The position numbers were made by a program, and so were the translations under genes. DNA of 64,000 nt from Bordetella parapertussis (lineage in GTDB: Bacteria > Bacteroidota > Bacteroidia > Chitinophagales > Chitinophagaceae): the NCBI GenBank assembly GCA_943331005.2, contig CALQJX020000001.1, positions 293,697-357,696 on the forward strand, in the 5' to 3' direction. Under the pieces are notes generated by a model, which saw nothing but the letters and a program-made list of their open reading frames with translations, was not told where the DNA came from and ran no database searches. Positions 1-8,360 of the stretch are shown one piece after another (position 1 is the first letter of the stretch; each line of letters starts with the position of its first letter).

Positions 1-567
1 GGCATAGTATTCGCGCAGAATGCTCCACTCCTCGTCTCGCGCCACGGGTGGCAGCTGAAAGGCATCGCCTATGAATACCACCTGTACCCCGCCAAACGGA
101 AACAGGTAGTTGTTGCGCACATGACGCAGCACCAGGTCTATGGCATCCATCACATCGGCGCGCACCATGCTCACCTCATCTATGATGAGGAGCTCCAGGC
201 GGCGCAGCAGTTTTATCTTGGTCTCGCGCAGTTTCAGATTGGCCAGCAGCGAGTGCTTGTCCTGCGTACCCTCGGCTTTTTTGCCAAAGCCGCCACCATT
301 GCCCGGAATAAAAGGCCCCAGCGGCAGCTGCAGAAAAGAGTGTATGGTTTCTCCGCCCGCATTTATGGCAGCCACACCCGTAGGTGCCACTACCGCTATC
401 TGCTTTTTGCAGGTTTGGCGTATATACTTCAGGAAGGTGGTCTTACCCGTGCCTGCCTTACCGGTAAGAAAGAGGTTCTCCTCGGTCTGGGATACAAATG
501 CCACCGCCTTCTGAAAAACAGAATTGGAAACATCTATAGCTAAAGGGGCCTCTGTGGTTGCAGACAT
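1..567 (-). CDS. PIF1-like superfamily 1 DNA helicase, N-terminal part
   Basis: The gene starts at the ATG at 567 and runs off the left edge of the window, so only about 189 N-terminal residues are seen. A Walker A motif GKAGTGKTT lies near residue 36, a Walker B/motif II IIDEVSM near 127, and a motif III GDAFQLPPV near 166. These match the AAA/PIF1-like helicases related to RecD that unwind DNA 5' to 3'. The spacing of the motifs is normal for the family. The C-terminal half, which would decide between a PIF1 helicase and a larger fusion (HRDC-containing Bacteroidota forms exist), is not visible. Confidence 0.9.
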   Translation of the reverse strand, partial: MSATTEAPLAIDVSNSVFQKAVAFVSQTEENLFLTGKAGTGKTTFLKYIRQTCKKQIAVVAPTGVAAINAGGETIHSFLQLPLGPFIPGNGGGFGKKAEGTQDKHSLLANLKLRETKIKLLRRLELLIIDEVSMVRADVMDAIDLVLRHVRNNYLFPFGGVQVVFIGDAFQLPPVARDEEWSILREYYA

Positions 568-662
568 GAAAGGGCAAAACGATGAGCGGCAAAATTAGCG
601 AAATAAAAGGAGCGGAGGCTTGGGGCGGGTGTGGTGTGGGTTTTCTTTTCTATAGTATTACC

Positions 663-828
663 GTTCGGCGTAGGTTATACCTACTGCGGGCAAGGTAGCC
701 GGTATCCGACCGGCGATGAATAGTGCTGTTATTGCTTTTACGGTTCGATTCCAGTTATGGTGAGCGAAATCCCAGTTCGGCGTAGGTTGTACCTACTGCG
801 GGCACGGTAGCCGGTTTCCGACCGTCGA
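663..828 (+). repeat. Palindromic REP-like repeats, copies 1 and 2
   Basis: Two direct copies of a palindromic unit of about 54 bp lie at 663-716 and 775-828. Each begins GTTCGGCGTAGGTT and contains GGTAGCCGGT followed by TCCGACCG. Each unit can fold into two hairpins (GTAGGT/ACCTAC and GCCGGT/ACCGGC types). Inverted copies lie on the other side of the neighbouring transposase gene. The arrangement matches REP/BIME elements mobilised or maintained by RAYT proteins. Confidence 0.85.
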
Positions 829-833
829 ATACG

Positions 834-1379
834 CTAATCTACAGTTATAGGTACCAATCCTTGTTTTTGCAACAATACTGTCCTTGCGCTACTGTATATA
901 TAATGTGCTGCTTCTCTCACAAAACCAGCACGCACCGGATTCTCATGGATATAATTCAGTTTCTGCAGAAAGAAATCCTGACCATAGATCAGCTCCGGCC
1001 TGTTGTCCTGTATCCAGAACTGATTGTTGGTATTGCGGTTATTCCTGTCGCCATTCCATTTGAAACGGTGCAGCAACCATTCTCTTCTGCTTTCAGGTAT
1101 CTCTGCTATTTGCGCTAATATATGCGTTGCCGTATACCTTTTGAGATCACGTATAGTATCTGATATTGTTCCTGTTTCGCTTCTTACAATAAGGTGCAAA
1201 TGATTGGTCAGGATGACATAGCCATATACTTTCAGCGCTTTATGATTGCAGCAATAATTCAAACTATCTATCACTATATCTCTGTATGCCTGACGCGTGA
1301 AAATATCTACCCAATCAACAACTGTGCAAGTGATAAAGTATAGGCCAAATTGGTCTTCAAACTGATAGCCGGTGCTCAT
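834..1379 (-). CDS. REP-associated tyrosine transposase (RAYT, IS200/TnpA_REP-like)
   Basis: A 181-residue single-domain protein of the Y1 HUH transposase superfamily. The HUH metal-binding motif is seen as TNHLHLI near residue 58. A candidate catalytic tyrosine sits in LKRYTATHI, and the family-typical NYIHENPVRAGF lies near residue 138. RAYTs nick and join single-stranded DNA at REP palindromes and are usually domesticated and single copy. The gene is flanked on both sides by palindromic repeats in inverted orientation, which supports this assignment over a free IS200 element. The start ATG at 1379 gives a full-length protein. Confidence 0.88.
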   Translation of the reverse strand: MSTGYQFEDQFGLYFITCTVVDWVDIFTRQAYRDIVIDSLNYCCNHKALKVYGYVILTNHLHLIVRSETGTISDTIRDLKRYTATHILAQIAEIPESRREWLLHRFKWNGDRNNRNTNNQFWIQDNRPELIYGQDFFLQKLNYIHENPVRAGFVREAAHYIYSSARTVLLQKQGLVPITVD

Positions 1380-1470
1380 GAGAGGTGTAGGTGTTTATTT
1401 ATACATTGTGACAAATGTAAAAGTAGGAGTGTCCGAAATTTGAGACAAGGGTATTTTTACCTGTTTTTGT

Positions 1471-1624
1471 ATCGCCGGTCGGATACCGGCTACCTTGCCC
1501 GCCGTAGGTATAACCTACGCCGAACAACGGTTTTTACCTTTTTTTGTAATGCCGGTCGGATACCGGTTACCGGGCCCGCCGTAGGTAAAGCCTATGCCGA
1601 ACAAATTTTCACTTATGCCGAACA
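1471..1624 (-). repeat. Palindromic REP-like repeats, copies 3 and 4 plus a fragment
   Basis: Two copies on the minus strand at 1471-1525 and 1549-1602 are inverted relative to the pair at 663-828, and a truncated piece of the same unit (TATGCCGAACA) lies at 1613-1623. The RAYT gene is therefore bracketed by two repeats on each side, facing one another. Copy 4 has substitutions in the outer hairpin, for example GTAGGTAAAGCCTATGC, that partly preserve pairing. Confidence 0.85.
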
Positions 1625-1651
1625 GTTGATGTGATTTCTATTCTATAGTTT

Positions 1652-2080
1652 TTATCCTTTTGATGTGCGCCTGAAAAGAAGTACACCGGCTATTACCCAT
1701 CCCATTATTCCCACGGTCACAGCCGCCGCCAGTATGTCTGCAAGCATAGGTTGCAGGTTGTTGTAAAAATTGGATGTTGCATACCAGTAGGTGTCGGTCA
1801 TTACAGCAACCAATGTGCCTGTTATGGCTCCGGTCTTTGCGCCTTCTACAGGGGTCTTTACTTGTTTCCAATGCCCCAGTATCAGCGTTAGCAGTATAGA
1901 ATAAGATAAACACGAAAGCACCATCAATACAAAGCCCGGAGTGGATGCATCTTTTTTAAAGCCGGCTATGTTGGTGGTATTGGCGGTGGTGAATTCACCT
2001 AGTAGTTGCTCAAACACCAGCCACCCTATCAGCAGATAAGCCAGTGTTCCGGTTACAGCAGCATTGATAGATCGTAGCAT
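1652..2080 (-). CDS. Four-helix integral membrane protein, unknown function
   Basis: A 142-residue hydrophobic protein with about four predicted membrane segments, near residues 5-27, 48-70, 80-97 and 112-137. The residues TYWYATSNFYNN between segments 3 and 4 are a conserved-looking polar/aromatic stretch. The architecture resembles DUF1761/DUF2177-type small membrane proteins, but I cannot place it in a family with certainty. It stands alone between the RAYT region and the AbiE pair. Confidence 0.6.
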   Translation of the reverse strand: MLRSINAAVTGTLAYLLIGWLVFEQLLGEFTTANTTNIAGFKKDASTPGFVLMVLSCLSYSILLTLILGHWKQVKTPVEGAKTGAITGTLVAVMTDTYWYATSNFYNNLQPMLADILAAAVTVGIMGWVIAGVLLFRRTSKG

Positions 2081-2240
2081 TTTTACTTTCGTCTTTATGT
2101 AATTGGGTATGTATAGAACTTAGGAAAGCATAGGCTGCCAAAGGTCTATTCTGGTCATTTTCCGGAACAGTTCATTCCCTGTGTAAGCGAAGCTAAAAAT
2201 AATGTCGTTTACTTTTTCAATGTTTTTAAGATTGTACCAT

Positions 2241-2269
2241 GCCCACCTTAGGTATAACCTTCGCCGAAC
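2241..2269 (-). repeat. Truncated copy of the REP-like repeat
   Basis: This half unit, with GGTATAACCTTCGCCGAAC, matches the outer hairpin of the repeats around the RAYT gene at 834-1379, in the orientation of copies 3 and 4. The inner GCCGGT half is missing. It shows that the repeat family spreads beyond the immediate RAYT flanks. Confidence 0.6.
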
Positions 2270-2296
2270 AGCGGAAAACAAACTGTTTCAGCGCAG

Positions 2297-3163
2297 TTAA
2301 CCGATATCAGTTTTATCAAATTTCAATTTGCCTGCAAGATCCGTAAAGTACTGTTTATCCCATATGTTCAGCATAGAGTCATTCGGTATAAATCGTACAA
2401 CATCTTCTTTAATGCTATCAAAAGAAACGGATCCTATCTTGTCGTTTAATAATTGCAGGACCTCTTCTTCTGTTATTGTTTCACCCTGCCAGTGGCCGCT
2501 ATCTTTTGCCCTTACCAGAAAATGAGTAAGACTCAGCGGAACTCCCTTTTTAATATACCATTCCAGGTCATACCAGTCCCTTCCTTTCACTCTGTTCTTC
2601 CAGTTGCGAAACAACAAGGCATGCATCTTTCCCGCAAACAGATCGGGTAGCCCGAAGCACTTTACATAAAAAGAAAATGGTCGTAATAAAAGTTTTTCCT
2701 CAGTTTCAAAACCGTTGGGCGGTTCCCGGTCCACCTCTATTTTTATTTTGATATTCGGAGCTACGCCAACACCCGTTTGTTTCACTATATGCTCCAGCAC
2801 CAGTTCTTTCCATACGGTTTCGGGTTTTAGAAAAGCCGATTCTATGTTAGATAAGGCAGACTTCTTTTTTTCTTTGATGCTTACGGTCATCCCTACAGCG
2901 CTGAACTCGGTGATTATGCCATCAAAGAAGGGTTCCAGTGAAAAATCCGGATCTTTTTGCAGCAACGAAAAATCGAGATCTTCGGAATACCGGTCTAAGC
3001 CATAAAAGATTCTGAGTGCAGTGCCACCATAAAAAGCAGCCTTTTCAAAAAAGCCTGTTCTCTGCAAGCCAGCCAGCGCTACCTCCTGCATGATCTCCCT
3101 TAATGCTGCCGAGGCCTCTTCCTGATTTTGGGGCGTATATTGCTGTAACCATTCTTTTATCAT
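2297..3163 (-). CDS. abiEii: AbiEii/AbiGii-type nucleotidyltransferase toxin
   Basis: A 288-residue protein with the DNA polymerase beta-like nucleotidyltransferase signature GGTALRIFYGLDRYSEDLDF near residues 46-65, where GG[ST] and DxD provide the nucleotide and metal site. The C-terminal half has the helical pattern and the GKMHALLFRNWKNRVKGRDW stretch near residue 178 that is typical of AbiEii. Members of the family modify tRNA acceptor ends and act as toxins or phage abortive-infection effectors. It overlaps the upstream antitoxin gene by 4 bp (3160-3163), the usual AbiE operon layout. All expected active-site residues are present. Confidence 0.9.
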   Translation of the reverse strand: MIKEWLQQYTPQNQEEASAALREIMQEVALAGLQRTGFFEKAAFYGGTALRIFYGLDRYSEDLDFSLLQKDPDFSLEPFFDGIITEFSAVGMTVSIKEKKKSALSNIESAFLKPETVWKELVLEHIVKQTGVGVAPNIKIKIEVDREPPNGFETEEKLLLRPFSFYVKCFGLPDLFAGKMHALLFRNWKNRVKGRDWYDLEWYIKKGVPLSLTHFLVRAKDSGHWQGETITEEEVLQLLNDKIGSVSFDSIKEDVVRFIPNDSMLNIWDKQYFTDLAGKLKFDKTDIG

Positions 3164-3846
3164 AAGGTGCGTAGCGTTTTTAGCAACATTTCCAGACTGG
3201 TAGCTTTCGGGGCATATTCCGGCCAGCTACTCATTTCATCCGTGTCAAGCTCCCGGAGTTTATCTTCATCCATGCGCATATCCTCCAGCAGCAAAGCCTG
3301 TGTTTGTCTGGTGCTCCTGAGCAATATGCCGGAAGTAAGGATGATCTTGTCACACAATGCTTTTTCCGGAGTGGCTATGAGGGCAACCTGCTTAGGTGTA
3401 AGTGATACACTACGTATGCCGAAAGAATAATAGGGAGCGCGAACGTGCTGGTAGCTGAACCTGCCTGAAGCTGTATGGTACGTTTGCGTGTTTTTTATGG
3501 TCACAGAACTCACTCCGAATACCCGTTCCGGAATATACCCCCAATAGGAAAGAGCCGATTCTAAAGACACATAGCTTGGTCCCCAAAGGTGATTAGCAAT
3601 GAGAAACGGTTCCGGTCTTTGTATGTTTAGCGTTGGTCCGGGTATATACAAGCCATTTTTTAAAGTGGTGAGTGTTCCGTTTTTCACCAACTCGTTTATC
3701 TTGTCATTAGGGCGCTTATACTCACCGAGCAGGTGTAATATTACCTGCCTGGTAAGTGGCTCCTCAGCATAATCTGCTATTTGTTCTCTAAAAGACAAGA
3801 TGTAAAATAATTCACTAAAAATCGGAATAATTCCGATTACCACCAA
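3160..3846 (-). CDS. abiEi: AbiEi-type antitoxin and transcriptional repressor
   Basis: The N-terminal part has a winged-helix pattern (REQIADYAEEPLTRQVILHL, then KRPNDKINELVKNGTLTTLK) and the rest is an AbiEi domain with PTPEKAL-like TPEKALCDKI near residue 163. AbiEi proteins neutralise AbiEii and repress their own operon by binding inverted repeats. The exact start is unclear. The longest reading uses a TTG at 3846, which would translate through a palindromic operator-like sequence, and a start further in, near the first helix, is more likely. It is followed directly by the toxin gene with a 4 bp overlap. Confidence 0.85.
   Translation of the reverse strand: MVVIGIIPIFSELFYILSFREQIADYAEEPLTRQVILHLLGEYKRPNDKINELVKNGTLTTLKNGLYIPGPTLNIQRPEPFLIANHLWGPSYVSLESALSYWGYIPERVFGVSSVTIKNTQTYHTASGRFSYQHVRAPYYSFGIRSVSLTPKQVALIATPEKALCDKIILTSGILLRSTRQTQALLLEDMRMDEDKLRELDTDEMSSWPEYAPKATSLEMLLKTLRTL
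3820..3838. promoter_or_regulatory. 19 bp perfect palindrome at the AbiE start, probable operator
   Basis: The sequence AATCGGAATAATTCCGATT is a perfect palindrome with 9 bp arms around one central base. It sits at the 5' end of the abiEi reading frame, within about 30 bp of any plausible start. AbiEi repressors are known to bind inverted repeats in their own promoters, so this is the obvious candidate operator. The assignment is inferred from position and symmetry. Confidence 0.65.
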
Positions 3847-3967
3847 ATTATTTTACAATAATGGGGCCATTTTAATTGTTCTGGTACAATGCCATGTGGT
3901 TTCCTACTACTGTTCCACACTTTGTAAGATCATAAACCGCGGTCGCCTTTCGTACTGTTGCGCCGCA

Positions 3968-4260
3968 AAATTTTTTGTGGATATCTTTCCCTGACAGAGC
4001 GGCACTTGCGGTCATAAATGGCACAGCTTTTGTGCCGCATTTGGTACAACAAACCTATACCATGCACCCTGTTTGCTTTCTCCCTGCACTTATACATTAT
4101 GCCATTCCGGATGTATGTGATATTAAAGTTTATCCGCGAGTAATTTTTGCGCAAAAAATGCGCAAAGATTTTGTTGCAAATCATTGATTATCAATAAAAA
4201 TGCGCTAAAAAATATTTTCTGAAAAAGTGCGCAATTCTGAGGCATGCAGTAGTTATTAAT
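3968..4260 (+). repeat. Dispersed intergenic repeat of about 290 bp, copy 1
   Basis: This stretch fills most of the 565 bp gap between abiEi and thyA. It matches 61600-61895 read on the minus strand over almost its whole length (roughly 70-75% by eye), including TTTGTGGATATCTT at the left, CATGCACCCT, CCGCGAGTAATTTTTGCGC in the middle and GCATGCAG at the right. A TTGCGCA/TGCGCAA hairpin is kept in both copies although the loop differs. Short reading frames in the repeat are not convincing as genes. It may be a non-autonomous mobile or regulatory RNA element. Confidence 0.75.
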
Positions 4261-4377
4261 GTATAGCGGCGAGCAATGTTCGAAAAAAAGGAAGGTTTAG
4301 ACCAGGCTGCCGGAAGAAGGTCCGGGAGTCGCTAAATGGCCTGCATGCAGAATGGGGGAAACTATGGCAAGAATGAC

Positions 4378-4385
4378 TAATTTTG
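4378..4385 (+). promoter_or_regulatory. Bacteroidota -7 box upstream of thyA
   Basis: TAATTTTG matches the TAnnTTTG consensus and ends 27 bp before the thyA ATG. No clear -33 TTTG is seen at the expected spacing, so the assignment rests on the -7 box and position. Confidence 0.5.
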
Positions 4386-4412
4386 TGGCCGCATTTCATC
4401 AGGCAAAATTCT

Positions 4413-5207
4413 ATGCAGGCATATCACGATCTTCTACAGCACATTATAGATACAGGCGCCACCAAGGGCGACCGTACCGGAACAGGCACCATCAGTTGCT
4501 TTGGCTACCAGATGCGCTTCGATCTGCAGGAAGGTTTCCCGATGGTGACCACCAAAAAACTGCACCTGAAGTCTATAATATATGAGCTGCTGTGGTTTCT
4601 GAAGGGCGATACCAATATTGCCTACCTGAAAGAACACGGTGTGAGCATATGGGACGAATGGGCAGATGCCAATGGCGACCTGGGACCAATATATGGCCAC
4701 CAGTGGCGCAGCTGGACGGGTGCCGATGGCAAGACATTTGACCAGATAAAAGACGTACTGCATCAGCTGAAGACCAATCCCGACAGCCGCAGAATGATAG
4801 TGAACGCCTGGAATGTGGCCGACCTGCCAAAAATGGGACTGAGTCCCTGCCATGCACTGTTTCAGTTTTATGTAGCCAACGGCAGGCTGTCTTGCCAGCT
4901 ATACCAGCGCAGTGCCGATGTGTTTCTGGGAGTACCGTTCAATATAGCGTCTTATGCCCTGCTGACCATGATGATGGCCCAGGTATGCGGACTGCAACCC
5001 GGCGAGTTTGTACACACCTTTGGCGATGTGCACCTGTATAGCAACCATATAGAGCAGGCAAAACTGCAGCTGAGCCGTAAACCATTTGCCCTGCCCCAAA
5101 TTAAACTGAACCCGGAAGTAAAAGACCTCTTCGATTTTAAATATGAAGACTTTGTACTGGAGGGCTATGAAAGTCACCCCGGCATAAAAGCCCCCGTAGC
5201 GGTATAA
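4413..5207 (+). CDS. thyA: Thymidylate synthase ThyA
   Basis: Makes dTMP from dUMP with methylene-tetrahydrofolate as carbon and hydride donor. The ATG at 4413 gives 264 residues, the same length as the enzyme of Escherichia coli. Seen in the sequence are [13 protein letters not shown] near the N-terminus, the catalytic cysteine in [10 protein letters not shown] near residue 146, the dUMP phosphate-binding [13 protein letters not shown], and the C-terminal [13 protein letters not shown]. No folA gene lies next to it in this window, although the two often pair. A TAATTTTG promoter box precedes it. Confidence 0.98.
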   Translation: MQAYHDLLQHIIDTGATKGDRTGTGTISCFGYQMRFDLQEGFPMVTTKKLHLKSIIYELLWFLKGDTNIAYLKEHGVSIWDEWADANGDLGPIYGHQWRSWTGADGKTFDQIKDVLHQLKTNPDSRRMIVNAWNVADLPKMGLSPCHALFQFYVANGRLSCQLYQRSADVFLGVPFNIASYALLTMMMAQVCGLQPGEFVHTFGDVHLYSNHIEQAKLQLSRKPFALPQIKLNPEVKDLFDFKYEDFVLEGYESHPGIKAPVAV

Positions 5208-5285
5208 AAGTTTCGTTAAGGGAAGTATAACATTTTTTTAAAAATCTTATTTGTCCTAATCTTTTTAGTTTCGGAATATAAGCGA

Positions 5286-5293
5286 TATTTTTG
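5286..5293 (+). promoter_or_regulatory. -7 box of the Ala-rich lipoprotein gene
   Basis: TATTTTTG fits TAnnTTTG and lies 22 bp before the ATG at 5316. A -33 partner at 19-21 bp is not obvious. Confidence 0.5.
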
Positions 5294-5315
5294 CAGCAAC
5301 TTAAACGTTCATAAA

Positions 5316-5765
5316 ATGAAAAAACAAATCCTTTTACTGGCAGGCGCAGCAATGATACTTGCGTCTTGCGGCGGTGAAAACAAAACCGAAGACAAAGGTC
5401 AGTCACAGGCACAGATCGATTCTGCAGTTAATGCACAGGTAGCAGAGCGTGAGGCTGAAATGGCTCGTAAAAACGATTCTACCCTGAAAGCAATGGAAGC
5501 AGAGAAAGCTGCTGCTGATTCTGCAGCTGCTGCTGAAGAAGCTAAAAAAGCAGGTAGCAAAAAATCTACTAAGAAAACTGTAAAGGCTACTGCTCCTGCA
5601 TCACCGGTTACACCACCGCCACCACCACCATTGGCTCCAACCGAGAAAGGTGGATTCAGGGCTCACTCTGATCAATCTCAGAGTACAAACAAGGAAAACA
5701 CTCAGGCTAAACCATCAGGAGGCGGATTTAGGTCGCGTGCTGATCAGGCTCAAGGTCAGAAATAA
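5316..5765 (+). CDS. Ala/Lys-rich lipoprotein with a C-terminal duplicated motif
   Basis: A 149-residue protein with a signal peptide and a lipobox LASC ending at Cys19, so it is likely lipid-anchored in the envelope. Residues 30-90 form an alanine-, lysine- and glutamate-rich region that may be a coiled coil, followed by a proline run and two copies of a short motif, GGFRAHSDQSQ and GGFRSRADQAQ. No enzymatic domain is visible. The low-complexity body suggests a spacer or envelope-linking protein. It is a single-gene unit with its own promoter box and terminator. Confidence 0.75.
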   Translation: MKKQILLLAGAAMILASCGGENKTEDKGQSQAQIDSAVNAQVAEREAEMARKNDSTLKAMEAEKAAADSAAAAEEAKKAGSKKSTKKTVKATAPASPVTPPPPPPLAPTEKGGFRAHSDQSQSTNKENTQAKPSGGGFRSRADQAQGQK

Positions 5766-5780
5766 CTTTCTGCAATATAT

Positions 5781-5811
5781 AAAAAACCGCTCCTTAGTTG
5801 GGCGGTTTTTT
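5781..5811 (+). terminator. Rho-independent terminator after the lipoprotein gene
   Basis: A hairpin with AAAAACCGC and GCGGTTTTT arms is followed by a run of T, 16 bp after the stop codon at 5765. Confidence 0.85.
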
Positions 5812-5845
5812 TATGCTCTGTTGTCAGTCACAGGTAACGTAATGT

Positions 5846-5892
5846 TTATTAAACAGGAAAGGGTGCCATTGGCACCCTTTCCTGTTTAATAA
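5846..5892. terminator. Bidirectional terminator with a 22 bp perfect stem
   Basis: Perfect inverted arms at 5846-5867 and 5871-5892 with a 3-base loop, core AAAGGGTGCC/GGCACCCTTT, flanked by A- and T-rich ends on both strands. It lies between the convergent lipoprotein gene (plus) and the EGF-like lipoprotein gene (minus), so it can stop transcription from either side. The plus-strand gene also has its own terminator upstream. Confidence 0.85.
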
Positions 5893-5913
5893 AACAAATT
5901 AACTAACTGAATA

Positions 5914-6453
5914 TTATTGTTTTGCCATGTTGGTAAAAGTCAGAACCAAAACGCTGTTATTTGAATTGTCTTTCTGATTGATAGTCATTGTAGAGATGTT
6001 AGAGCTAGTGATATTACCAGTACCAGTGTAAGTATATCCATTTGCAGTGGTTGAGGTAATAGTGAACACAGAACCAGTAGTTTTAGTATCAGAAAGAACT
6101 ACCGGAGCAGTGAACAATGCATTGCCTACATTGTCTTTCATAACCAGTTCCATCTTAGTTATATCAGTACCGATTACAGAAAGAGTAGCTTTAAAGTTTG
6201 TATAAGTAAAAGAAGGAGTACCATTGTCAATACCATTTCCAACATATGAGTTAGCGTAAGTAGTCCTGAATACAGTTTCGCAGCTAGTTCCACCTGCACC
6301 AGTTGGGCAAGTACAAACGCCAGCGTCACAAGTACCGCCGTTCTGGCAAACTACGTCTTTACACTCGTCTTTAGTACAAGATGTGTAAGTGATTGCGCCA
6401 AATGCGCTTACAGTCAGGATTGCGCTCAGAGCGATGTGTTTAATCGATTTCAT
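5914..6453 (-). CDS. Lipoprotein with an EGF-like module
   Basis: A 179-residue exported protein. The signal peptide ends in YTSC, a plausible lipobox with the cysteine at residue 26. It is followed by a compact six-cysteine EGF-like segment (CKDVVCQNGGTCDAG, then CTCPTGAGGTSCE) at about residues 31-59 and a beta-strand-rich Thr/Ser/Asn-rich domain of about 115 residues. Proteins with this layout are common in Chitinophagaceae and are thought to be surface lipoproteins of unknown role. It has its own promoter box at 6489-6496. Confidence 0.8.
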   Translation of the reverse strand: MKSIKHIALSAILTVSAFGAITYTSCTKDECKDVVCQNGGTCDAGVCTCPTGAGGTSCETVFRTTYANSYVGNGIDNGTPSFTYTNFKATLSVIGTDITKMELVMKDNVGNALFTAPVVLSDTKTTGSVFTITSTTANGYTYTGTGNITSSNISTMTINQKDNSNNSVLVLTFTNMAKQ

Positions 6454-6488
6454 ATCCGGTTTTTTTTAAGTAAATGAATTTATAGATG

Positions 6489-6496
6489 CAAATGTA
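6489..6496 (-). promoter_or_regulatory. -7 box of the EGF-like lipoprotein gene
   Basis: Read on the minus strand this is TACATTTG, an exact TAnnTTTG match, 35 bp before the ATG at 6453. Confidence 0.6.
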
Positions 6497-6654
6497 CGAT
6501 GTTTTTGGATTAAAAACAGGCAAATAGCCCCTAAAATAAGTAATGAGTGTACGTTATAGTATTGTTACTTATATGATGGGTCATTATGAATGAAGCAAGT
6601 CAAAGCTTTAAAATAATTCATATTGCCCACATCTTTGAAATGAAGGCAAGGCGG

Positions 6655-6662
6655 TACCTTTA
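6655..6662 (+). promoter_or_regulatory. -7 box directly before the TPR protein start
   Basis: TACCTTTA lies only 4 bp before the ATG at 6667. If used, transcription would begin at or just after the start codon, giving a leaderless message. Several other genes in the window show the same geometry. Confidence 0.45.
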
Positions 6663-6666
6663 CGCC

Positions 6667-8196
6667 ATGCGGCAGACCCTTCTCCGGATAACCATATTAC
6701 TTTTATTACCACTTACAGGCATTGGCGCAGGCAGGTATACCTATAATTATACTGAGAACTGTGCCAAAGCTTATAACCACTTTCTGGCACTGAGGCTGGC
6801 AGAAGGCAGAAAAGTAATAGGGCAGGAACTGAAAAACGACCCTAACAATCTGATGGCTGCTTATATAGCAGATTATGAAGACTGCATATTGCTGCTGGTA
6901 AACTGTAACCTGAAAGACTATGAACAGCGCACCGCCAAAATGAGCGCGCGGCTGAACCTGCTATCGAAGGGAGATGAGTCATCGCCGTGGTACAGGTTCT
7001 GCAATTCGGGAATGTATCTGCACAGAGCCATTATCAATATACGTTTCGGGGAACAGTACAAGGCCGCACTTAACTTCCGCAAATCGTTTGCGCTGCTGAA
7101 AGAGAACCAGCGACTGTTTCCGAATTTTGAATATAACAATGTAATAGCCGGACTACAGGAGGCAGTAGTAGGATCGCTGCCGGGCAGTTATAAATCGCTG
7201 GCATCGGTGTTCGGTATGAAGGGCAGTGTAAGGAAGGGAACAGAGAAGCTGGGTGCCTTTGTGAATACACACAACAGCAATCAGCCATTGTATATGGAGA
7301 CGATGCTGTATTATCTCTATGCCCGCTTTTACCTGCTGGCAGAGCAGCAGGAAGTATGGGCAATGCTGAGTAGTAACAAATCGGGTACAGAGCACAATCT
7401 GATGCTGGCCTTTGTGAAGGTGAATATATTGCTGGATCACAGACATGCTGATGAGGCGATAGAGACACTGAGAACTGCTGCTACAGAAGACGATTACTTT
7501 TCTTATCCGATATTCGACTACCAGTATGGGATGGCATTGTTGACCCGAAACGATACCGGCTGTGTACAATACTTTGAACGATATCTTAAAAACAACAAGA
7601 GCGATATATTTATAAAGGATGCCTGGCAGCGAATGGCCTTTGTGTGGCATGTATGGGGCAACAAAGCAAAGGCCGAGTATTGCAGCAAACAGATATTGCA
7701 GCAAGGCACCGCCAGACTGGACGCAGACAAGCAGGCACAGAGATTTGCAGAGACAGGAGTGTGGCCCAACAGAACACTGCTGCAGGCACGGTTGCTGATA
7801 GAGGGAGGCTACTATGAAAAAGCACAAGCACTACTGCAAAGGATAAACAAAAATGAACTGCAGCACCCGGCAGACAGAGCGGAGTACAGCTTCAGGCTGG
7901 GGAGGGTATATGAGGAATTGTCTAAGAAGCCGGGCGGCGGCAGCCACTACAAGCAGGCATTGGGGCTGTATAAGGATGCAATGAATGAAGGCAGCGGAAG
8001 AACAGAACAGTTTGCCGCACGAGCCGCATTGCATATGGGCAAGATATATGAGCTGCTTGAAATGAACAATGAAGCAACTACCATGTATAGGGAATGCCTG
8101 GATATGCCTGCACACGATTTTCAGAATTCGATAGACCAGCAGGCAAAATCGGGGCTGAACAGGATAGAATGGAAAATGGCAGGAAGGGCAGAATAA
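6667..8196 (+). CDS. Exported TPR-repeat protein, unknown function
   Basis: I chose the ATG at 6667 because it puts a good signal peptide (basic start, then ITILLLLPLTG) at the N-terminus; upstream ATGs at 6586 and 6640 would bury it. The mature part, roughly 490 residues, is helical with tetratricopeptide-like repeats, clearest in the last 200 residues (for example PADRAEYSFRLGRVYEELSK and AARAALHMGKIYELLEMN). TPR arrays mediate protein contacts. The protein is probably periplasmic and ends just upstream of phage block 1, without obvious functional connection to it. Confidence 0.75.
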   Translation: MRQTLLRITILLLLPLTGIGAGRYTYNYTENCAKAYNHFLALRLAEGRKVIGQELKNDPNNLMAAYIADYEDCILLLVNCNLKDYEQRTAKMSARLNLLSKGDESSPWYRFCNSGMYLHRAIINIRFGEQYKAALNFRKSFALLKENQRLFPNFEYNNVIAGLQEAVVGSLPGSYKSLASVFGMKGSVRKGTEKLGAFVNTHNSNQPLYMETMLYYLYARFYLLAEQQEVWAMLSSNKSGTEHNLMLAFVKVNILLDHRHADEAIETLRTAATEDDYFSYPIFDYQYGMALLTRNDTGCVQYFERYLKNNKSDIFIKDAWQRMAFVWHVWGNKAKAEYCSKQILQQGTARLDADKQAQRFAETGVWPNRTLLQARLLIEGGYYEKAQALLQRINKNELQHPADRAEYSFRLGRVYEELSKKPGGGSHYKQALGLYKDAMNEGSGRTEQFAARAALHMGKIYELLEMNNEATTMYRECLDMPAHDFQNSIDQQAKSGLNRIEWKMAGRAE

Positions 8197-8360
8197 TAGT
8201 CCTGAGCGAGCGCAAAAAACAAGCCGTAAATAATGCTGATATGAATAGCGCCATGTGCAGCAAGCACTATGGAAATGCCTTGTTGTGCATAACTGCGAAG
8301 CAACAATATGTAATGTGCTGAACCGCACAAAATAACAGCCGGATATCCACAGGAAAAAGA
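8197..8360. other. Intergenic region before phage block 1
   Basis: Between the TPR gene and the block 1 promoter I see no convincing gene, repeat or terminator. Confidence 0.5.

Noticed and set aside
3930..4187. Short reading frames within the 290 bp repeat as genes
   Set aside because: They occur on both strands in a DNA repeat with low conservation, no promoter and no consistent ends between the two copies.
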